Shown: piece after piece, positions 57,165 through 64,000 of the stretch
Layout: every line of letters begins with the position of its first letter
Numbering within the stretch: position 1 is the stretch's first letter
From: Siphonodentalium dalli
Lineage: Eukaryota; Mollusca; Scaphopoda; Gadilida; Siphonodentaliidae
Reading direction: 5' to 3'
Assembly (NCBI GenBank): GCA_032622095.1
Contig: CP136061.1
Coordinates: 194,192,369-194,256,368, forward strand
Length of the DNA stretch: 64,000 bases
Position numbers and translations under genes: made by a program
Notes under the pieces: model-generated
Seen by the model: the letters and a program-made list of their open reading frames with translations, nothing else
The model's database searches: none
Told to the model about the DNA's origin: nothing

Positions 57165-57168
57165 GATA

Positions 57169-57380
57169 CAGTAATGCCCTAAATAATTGACTCCTTAACC
57201 ACAGCAGAATTATGGGTAATTTTTCAGGATTTAGTCGGAGATATGACTTGTTGCCATTCATTGGAAAGCTCTCACTGAGAGCTTTCCGATGAATGGCAAC
57301 AAACCATATTTCTGTCTAAATCCTGAAAAATTCCCATAATTCTGCTGTGGTTAAGGAGTCAATTATTTAGGGCATTACTG
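57169..57380. mobile_element. TA-flanked palindromic miniature element (CAGTAATG family), full copy
   Basis: 212 bp, CAGTAATGCCCTAAATAATT to CATTACTG, TA on both sides. Both inner arms (TTGTTGCCATTCATTGGAAA and complement) are intact. Confidence 0.75.
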
Positions 57381-57642
57381 TACCCTGCACATTCACCATG
57401 ATCATATGTATGTGAACCTCATTAGCCACCACCATCAACTACTAAAGCAATGTTCCACCTCCAGTAAAAAGAACTTCTGATTGGTCAGAATTCCAGTTAT
57501 AAATTGCACATTGATATCTCGGGCCTTAAAGGTACTCAGTCCGATTAAGCACCCCTAAATTACTATTTCTTTGGCTTCGGGGGTAAAAAATATTTGATTC
57601 GAGTCGAGGAACCCACCCTTCAAAGCTCAGAGTGATCAGATA

Positions 57643-57968
57643 CAATATTTTCCTAAATAAGTAAAATATATATCTCCTAGAAGTATCTTGCCCACTGAAC
57701 TATATGGTATATTATCCCAAGTAGGAGGGGTTAACTCTCCGAGTTGAAAAAATGGTACGAAATTCTATGTACAAATCCTCTGTCATGTTCATGACCCGTG
57801 TAATCACGTGATTTCTGACATGTAGTGAAGTAATCGCCATATTTTTTATCCCCAGTAGGACATTCCTCGTGAGCGGGGTGGGTGCGAAACCCTGGGAGGG
57901 AGCTCAGCGTTCAGTGGGCAAGATACTTCTAGGAGATATATATTTTACTTATTTAGGAAAATATTGTA
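57643..57968. repeat. Inverted repeat nested in the left arm
   Basis: ACAATATTTTCCTAAATAAG then TATATATCTCCTAGAAGTAT at 57643 is mirrored by the complement at 57913-57968. Because GTATCTTGCCCACTGAACTA occurs here three times in both orientations, the left arm can fold in several ways. Confidence 0.6.
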
Positions 57969-58082
57969 TCTCCGTCAAAGGTATCTTGCCCACTGAACTA
58001 TATGGTAAAGCATAGAACAGGTGGAAACAAAAACACTGCTATGCATCTGAATCAAAGAACTGGATTGACCTGATAACCTACA

Positions 58083-58150
58083 ATATATACATATACATGC
58101 ACAGACATATAGATATATATGTATATACATATATATATATATACACACAT
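58083..58150. repeat. TATA/CATA-rich microsatellite
   Basis: Alternating ATATACATATACATGCACAG and ATATATGTATATACATATAT stretches. Confidence 0.75.
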
Positions 58151-58799
58151 GCACAATAGGACCATAAGCCAATGTAATATTCCATCCTAAAACTAATACC
58201 TGTCAGCAAGCTCAAACCAACAAAAAGTGGCCACTTAAGAGTTTTAGACCCCTGCAAGTAAAGTAAATAGCTTCAGAAAACATGGAGATGGATACGACAT
58301 TCGCATCGGAACTTAGGGCTAATAATGTATCAGCCGAGTACTTGCCGGGAAAGGTACCTCATGTCAACAGTGTTCTGAAATTGAGCATATGTCGAACCAT
58401 GGATAATGGACTCATCTATGTATGACTGGACAACAAAAGTGAAATCCATGTTGAGTTAGCACTGAAAGCAACCTGAAGACAAAATATATGTCATTCGTAT
58501 CTATTACGGAAACACAGCGAGGTCGGAGATAAAGCATGTATGCTTGTTTATCTCTGATTCTTGCGTCCCAAATCGAGATGTAAATATTTACCCTATCGAG
58601 CACCCGAACCAGTCCAGAACACGTCTTAAAAGTCAGGAAAATGAAAGGGCGAGAGTCATATACTAATCTAGTGATATGAATGACTATAGACATTCTCCAG
58701 CAAAGCCCGTGACCATGAAAGAGCTGGATGGAACATGGAAAGAAGCAACAACTTATAAAGCAAGAAGTTGAACATATCCCAACCCGAGAACAGTAAAAT

Positions 58800-58880
58800 G
58801 GTTGAATACCTCTCAGGATGGTCGAACCCAGGTCGCCAAGTGTGCCGTCCGATGGCATAACCACCCAGCTCTGACGACGT
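58800..58880 (-). repeat. Possible tRNA-derived SINE fragment
   Basis: On the minus strand, AGAGCTGGGTGG (58861-58872) resembles a box A. GGTTCGACC (58820-58828), in the context CCTGGGTTCGACC, is a good box B, about 32 bp downstream. In between is GTTATGCCATCGGACGGCAC. No tail identified; a full tRNA cloverleaf was not seen. Confidence 0.4.
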
Positions 58881-59024
58881 TAGGCAGGGTACAAATTGAC
58901 CAGCATCACAGGGCAAGTTGCTACCCAAATGCTAACAAAAGCCATGCAACTTGGATCCTATTTCCTCATTTGACTGCCCCAGGGTATGCCAACAGTCGTC
59001 CCGTAGTATCCGACTTGGAGTCCC

Positions 59025-59160
59025 TGTCGATAGTCCAGAAAGCCCACCAAATGCGGCCAATGGGTTCGATGGGTAGCACCAACCCGCGACCTGTTTGGTG
59101 GGACTATCATCCTGAGTGCTAATTACGCCAATGAAGGGAACACTATACATCGACAAGTGA
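59025..59160. repeat. Foldable module, copy 1 of 3
   Basis: Shared segments are CGATAGTCCAG, CACCAAATG, GGGTTCGATGGGTAGC, CCAACCCG, TTTGGTG, GACTATC and GTGCTAATTACGCCAAT. GATAGTC/GACTATC, CACCAAA/TTTGGTG and GGGTT/AACCC can pair as nested stems. This copy is slightly diverged (GGGACTATCATCC). Confidence 0.55.
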
Positions 59161-60171
59161 CAGTGTCCTGGTCGTAAAGATTTCTATCTCTTCCTTGGAA
59201 CCCTCGAAACAAGGGAAAGCACTCTGATGTTCTGTTAAATTGTAAATGATTGTAGAACAATGCTATCAAATCATGTCAATCTGAGGTTATTTGCTAATCA
59301 AAATTTGATATTAATTTTCTTGCTGCGCTTGGCTGCATCAGAGAACACTGAACAACTAACTGAGCTCCCTCGTAAGCGCATGTAAAGGTGACCCGAAAGG
59401 AATGTCGAAAGCCCTTTCACCTCGTGCTTGAACGACTGCTCGATCTGATCCTGATCTCCATCCGTCGATGGGGTGTTAACAGCACAATACACCACGACAA
59501 GCTTCATTTCTAATTGCATGTGAGGTCTGGTCATTGGGGACCCCGGAGGAATGTCCAGAGCCTGTACATCTCGGGGTGGAGCAGCAGCTCGACCGATCCC
59601 GATATCCAACCGACCGAACTGGCGATGGGAGGTTAGTAGGTACCAGTTCCCAAGCAAGCTTCCTGCTATAATGGCGTCAGGGAATAAGATCTTTTGTTTT
59701 CATTTAAAATCAAACCCGAAGTTACTGGCAGCTGTTGGCCAGAATGCGGCCAGTAACCTGTCTGCCAAGCCCCCGGAAGTGGTGACTTATAATAAGGAGG
59801 AAACAAGCCTGTGAACTGTGATCCCATTCCAAGCCCAGCTGGGGCAGAAGGCATGGAGGATAAACTTTCAGGTGCCAAATAATTGCATAAATGTAATAAT
59901 TTGAGAAAAAGTCTCCTAATTTGAATTGAGACAAAGTAAAATGGCCATTCGACTAGTAATTTTCGCCCAAATTTCCACACACTATGATCATAAGGCACCG
60001 GAGAGCATGGTCAGGGACCACTGAGGGTGTATCCCCCAGCCGTGCTCACCCCGAGATGACGACTTGTAGCGATGGACGGCGTGTGTCGAGTGTTTTAGTA
60101 GAGCTCAGTGGTCACAGCCGTCCGGGGCACGTCAACAGCCAACGGTCGACCCGCAGAAGCAGATTGACGTC

Positions 60172-60306
60172 CCGTTCGATAGTCCAGGGAGCGCACCAAT
60201 GTGACTAATGGGTTCAATGGGTAGCCCCAACCCGTGCCCTGTTTGGTGTGACTATCGCCCCGAATGCTAATTACGCCAATTAGAGGAACACGATATATCG
60301 GCAAGT
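60172..60306. repeat. Foldable module, copy 2 of 3
   Basis: It has CGATAGTCCAGGGAGCGCAC, GGGTTCAATGGGTAGCCCCA, TTTGGTGTGACTATCGCC and GCTAATTACGCCAATTAGAG, followed by ACACGATATATCG. The three stems of copy 1 are retained. Confidence 0.55.
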
Positions 60307-60664
60307 CAGAGAAGGATCCAGGGATGTTTTGATACCTGTTACAGGTTTGGGTGCCCAAACTATAGAGACCCAAATGTCCCCAAATTCCATGTAGATAGTA
60401 TTTATTCCAGTTGGATCTTCCATATTTTCAAGGAATTTTTCTACAATTCAACAAAATGTCCTAGGAATGCAAATCATCAGCCCACAGATGATATATAGTC
60501 TATAATATGGAGCCTTTATTTGCACAATCAAGTATCCAGTACTGAATATTTTAACATCCAAATTTATATGGGCACATACTCAAATACAGAACAGGTGTCC
60601 CCAAACAAAAATTCTCTGGATCCTTCCCCGCGAGTTTGTCCGTGTCCTAGGGGAAGCAACTCGT

Positions 60665-60800
60665 GTGAGCTACGGGTTCGATGGGTAGCCCCAACCCGCG
60701 TCCTGTGTGGTGTGACTATCGCTCCGAGTGCTAATTACGCCAATTAGAGGAACCCTATATATCGACTTTCGTTCTCTATTCTTGGGACCTCGAAACGAGG
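60665..60800. repeat. Foldable module, copy 3 of 3 (left stem lost)
   Basis: It starts at CGTGTGAGCTACGGGTTCGA and contains GGGTAGCCCCAACCCGCG, GTGTGGTGTGACTATCGCTC and GCTAATTACGCCAATTAGAG, then CTATATATCGAC. The GATAGTC half of the outer stem is missing. Downstream, GACCTCGAAACGAGGGAAGC resembles 59195-59220 after copy 1. Confidence 0.5.
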
Positions 60801-61742
60801 GAAGCGACGTCAAGGGGAGCTACGGAGAAGGCGATTCATGAACCTGTTCTTACCTCGATGAGCAGTCCTGTGAAAGTAATTAATGTGATTACGAACAATC
60901 ACAAATACACCTGTTGTGTTATGTTACCATGCCTGTGCCAACCAAGGCAGTAACAGCTCCATTGTTGGTTAAAAAGGTTCAAATTGACATTCAGGATTTT
61001 ACAATCCTATCAGCGTATTTCACAAGCGTTAAGACAGTGCTTTTGTCTTCAGTTTTACACCAGACGATGATTGTCAACGTCTAAATAAAGCCGTAAAACG
61101 AACAAATTAACTCGAAAGTAAGTCACCTAATTTCGTGATACCTTTAACCACCGTCAACGCACGTGGTAACTTAAATTATACGTCACCTGTATGCCATAGA
61201 TTTGTTATAAAGAAAACGATCAGCGTCTTTAGTCATATCCAATGGTGCCTCGAATGTTCTGTCGTTAATAGGCCAGAAACTCTTTGATATTGGCATAAAC
61301 AACGGATATTACTTCATTGACCGATTAAAATTATGGAAGACAAAGTCCGTTAAAATGAAACGAGTCATCCATTTTCGATCTTATATTCGGAACAAAACCG
61401 CGTAATCTTTATGTGAATTGTTACATAATTTTCAACTATAAGCAAAGAAATAATGTTGTTTGTATAAAACAAAAACAAAACTGTTTTTGCTATACAAACT
61501 GCAACTTAGCTTCGTATTTTTTGTGAGAGATTCTTTTTGCACCCGTCCTGGTAATGAGGGAAAAAAATATGGCGATTACTTCACTACGTGTCAGAAATCA
61601 CGTGATTACACGGGTCATGAACATGACAGAGGATTTGTACCATAGAATTTCGTACAATTTTTTCAACTCGGAGAGTTAACCCCTCCTACTTGGGATAATA
61701 TACCATATAGTTCAGTGGGCAAGATACCTTTGACGGAGATAT

Positions 61743-61955
61743 CGATTTTTGAAGTTTGTTATTTTTTTAAATGTGGTCCACTTCCACGTGCTCAAGCGGA
61801 CGGATAACTCTAAAATCAAGTGGTTACTATCAACAATAATAACCATTTGATTTTAGAGTTATCCATCTTACTACCGCAATTTGTCAGTAATTTGTCCATT
61901 TGAACGCATGGAAGTGGACCACATTTAAAAAAAAAAAAAAACTTCAAAAATCAAT
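61743..61955. mobile_element. Palindromic element nested in the right arm
   Basis: TTTTTGAAGTTTGTTATTTT then AAATGTGGTCCACTTCCACG on the left and CATGGAAGTGGACCACATTT then AAACTTCAAAAATC on the right. An inner stem is formed by ATAACTCTAAAATCAAGTGG and its complement. Confidence 0.6.
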
Positions 61956-62228
61956 ATCTGATCACTCTGAGCTTTGAAGGGTGGGTTCCTCGACTCGAAT
62001 CAAATATTTTTTACCACCGAAAACCAAAGAAATAGTAACTTAGGGGTGCTTAATCGGATTGATTACCTTTAAACATAAAGGAAAACCCAAGGCAACCGTC
62101 CTTACCACCTCTCACCGAACGACTTCTTTGTGAAGCCATCAACCTTGAATAAGGTAATGCAAATTTGTGCTGAAAATTCTTCTGGAAAAATGTAAAATAG
62201 CAATGACTGACATGGACTTTCGGCGGAA

Positions 62229-62381
62229 CTTATATGTTATTGTAGTTTGACAAAAACATGGTGTGATATTGATGGATTGAACCCTATGTTCACCCTCATC
62301 ATTCCGAGACTTGGTTGAACATAAATTCCAAGCCATCAATCTCACACAATGTTACCGTACTTCTACCACAATAACTTATAA
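62229..62381. mobile_element. Short inverted-repeat element, ATAAGTTAT family
   Basis: TTATATGTTATTGTAGTTTG then AACATGGTGTGATATTGATGG on the left pairs with CCATCAATCTCACACAATGT then CTACCACAATAACTTATA on the right. Related to 2569-2694. Confidence 0.55.
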
Positions 62382-62619
62382 CAACCACTGAACCAATGTT
62401 TCTTTCAGGGACCACAAACCACCCAAGATCTATCTTAGAGGGTTTTATAGGTGAATACAAGTATAGTTAAAAGCAGATCAAGTCATGCAATTTGTTCAAG
62501 CTAAGAATTGGATAGGAATTATTATTCAGATCTGTATGCTTTTCTAAGATATGTTCCTACCTCCGCATCATTTACTTCTCCTGGCATCTGAAATATTTCC
62601 TAATGAATAAATATGGATG

Positions 62620-63043
62620 CAAGCCTGAATTTAGTGTGTCTGTCATTTGCAGAATGAGGTCCACAGAGGGTGAATTTAGTGATGCAAATTCACCCTCTGG
62701 GGACCTCATTCTGTTTTGGCCTCATCTTCTGGGAAGTATCTATATTCTCAAATTAACATTGTTTTTACTTACTTTTTCCCTTCTGTTGAGTTTCTATATC
62801 CCCTAATTTGCAGAAGATAAAATGCATAATTAAGGTGACTAATAAATGGGTGAACATCACCAACTTCAACTGGGGAACTTCAATCTGATCTTAGGGTTTC
62901 TCATAGTAGTTGAGGCCTGAGCAGAATGAGGTCCCCAGAGGATGGAATTTGCTAATGCTAGCCAGCTGTGTGGGATAGCATTACTAAATTCACCCTTTGA
63001 GGACCTTATTCTGCAAATGACAGACACACTAAATTCAGGCTTG
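62620..63043. mobile_element. hAT-like miniature element with perfect 8-bp target duplication
   Basis: CAAGCCTGAATTTAGTGTGT at 62620 and ACACACTAAATTCAGGCTTG ending at 63043 are a perfect 20-bp inverted repeat. Both sides carry TATGGATG (62612-62619 and 63044-63051). Terminal palindromes are at about 62648-62714 and 62920-63015. This is the best-preserved member of the family. Confidence 0.8.
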
Positions 63044-63051
63044 TATGGATG

Positions 63052-64000
63052 GCAAGGCACACACATAGAATCCATAACATGAGCAAATGAGTATTACATA
63101 TCACTGGAATGCACAACTCAAAATCAATCGAACAGCGTGTGCTCATTTCACAGATAATTATGAGATTACTTAGGGCAATACTGTAACTCTCACAATTTTG
63201 GTGTGAGACTTATGATTTCACAACAAATCTCATGCCCTTTCGAACGTGGATGCAATATCATGATTTAGGCAGCCCCGTGGGTATATGCTTCCTGACTCCT
63301 GTCAGTGCACACATACTGGTAGCAACGATACCTAATCACAGTGAAAACAATGTGCAAAATAGCTGTACCTGATGATAAATAGCGCAAAGTAAACTGGGCA
63401 CCCGGTAGGCCAACAACAATGCATCAAGTGTAATTTGCAACCATGCTTTTGACACAGATTAAGTCGTTTGAAATAAGTATGGGTAGTATTAGTTTTTATG
63501 AAATCGTCATTTTAAGCAAGAACATCAAATTAACTACTTTCAATGCACTCTCAATGCTCTATTTTTAATACAAAGCAATACATGTGCTATTTTTAACAAA
63601 ATATATCTGAAACTCCAAAACATAAAAAAGTTGGATTGGGAAGCAGAAACTACATTTTTAAAATAAAAAAATTTATCAATGTTTTTAGAGTTTAAATGTA
63701 TGGACATGACAAAAAGCCAGCGTATGTTATTGCACGATCTGCAATGACAATGCATTGGCTGTACCATTTGCAGTTACAAAATCACCCGGCGAAACTAAGT
63801 AGAGTGCAAAAGACATTCAAAGACAAAGCTCATTATAAACCTTGTCGCAAAAACGCAAATGATCAAAAGCACCAGATATGATTATAGTAGATGAATACAA
63901 TGCTGCATGTACAATGTCATTTTTTAAATGTTAATTTAGAGCAGTCTTGGAAGCCGCTATAAAAATCTCACTATTTTTCACAGAATCTCAAAAATTTTCA
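63052..64000. other. Intergenic, nothing recognised
   Basis: A possible right end of a CAGTAATG palindrome (TTACTTAGGGCAATACTG, about 63168-63185) is the only feature. No gene. Confidence 0.35.

Larger units (their letters stand above)
57530..62068. mobile_element. 4.5-kb TTAA-flanked element with long inverted repeats
   Basis: AGGTACTCAGTCCGATTAAG then CACCCCTAA on the left and TTAGGGGTGCTTAATCGGAT then TGATTACCT on the right form inverted repeats, flanked by TTAA at 57526-57529 and 62069-62072. Complementarity continues through GATTCGAGTCGAGGAACCCA for about 115 bp. After interruptions it resumes between 57685-57850 and 61560-61735 (AATCACGTGATTTCTGACAT and complement). The interior, about 3.5 kb, has no transposase frame that I recognise. 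TTAA flanks suggest the piggyBac superfamily. Confidence 0.65.

Noticed and set aside
58412-58864. 150-codon minus-strand frame inside the 4.5-kb TTAA element, considered as a transposase remnant
   Set aside because: No DDE/D-type spacing or zinc-finger pattern seen; its start overlaps the tRNA-like fragment.
60665-60700. GGGTTCGATGGGTAGCCCC considered as a tRNA T-arm
   Set aside because: No acceptor stem, anticodon arm or box A at tRNA spacing; all three copies keep a different fold.

Overview
The window is animal nuclear DNA: A+T-rich, poor in genes and packed with non-autonomous transposons. Its only clearly recognisable gene is the 3' two-thirds of a pyruvate dehydrogenase E1 alpha (PDHA) gene on the + strand. 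Four coding exons (2199-2447, 15206-15342, 24415-24523, 32206-32370) join in frame to about 219 C-terminal residues and the stop codon. The upstream exons (mitochondrial presequence, N-terminal part) lie before base 1. The three introns are about 12.8, 9.1 and 7.7 kb and consist largely of repeats. The intron style, the protein, and the dominant repeat (Helentron/pearl-like elements with about 160-bp tandem cores, a class known from bivalves) point to a lophotrochozoan, most likely a mollusc. I cannot name the species.

Layout. 1-2198: end of an intron, with an inverted-repeat element and a full Helentron-like element whose 3' end stops 12 nt before the first exon seen. 2448-15205: intron with a second Helentron-like element, a tandem element rich in AAGGTCA motifs, TTAA-flanked miniature elements, a tandem segmental duplication and a 1.65-kb inverted-repeat element. 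15343-24414: intron dominated by Helentron-like arrays, one nested in another and itself split by a 1.3-kb foldback element with an 8-bp target duplication. 24524-32205: intron opening with a hAT-like miniature element inserted exactly at the splice donor, then another nested Helentron-like composite. 32371-33720: 3' UTR region with a 44-bp repeat and, on the minus strand, a 106-codon open frame that could be an exon of an unknown gene. 33720-64000: apparently intergenic, with about twenty more miniature elements, two more minus-strand Helentron-like composites, a degenerate minisatellite, and a 4.5-kb TTAA-flanked element carrying three copies of a foldable module.

No transposase, reverse transcriptase, Rep/helicase, rRNA, true tRNA or CRISPR array was recognised. 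The mobile elements all look non-autonomous. Recurrent families are: Helentron-like arrays; TTAA-flanked piggyBac-like elements with CCCTTT or AGGNNN ends; hAT-like elements with 8-bp duplications and palindromic ends; and TA-flanked palindromes with CAGTAATG ends. The most unusual points are transposon ends sitting on two PDHA splice sites, the three-unit higher-order repeat inside the Helentron-like cores, and the recurrent nesting of one such element at the same place in another.
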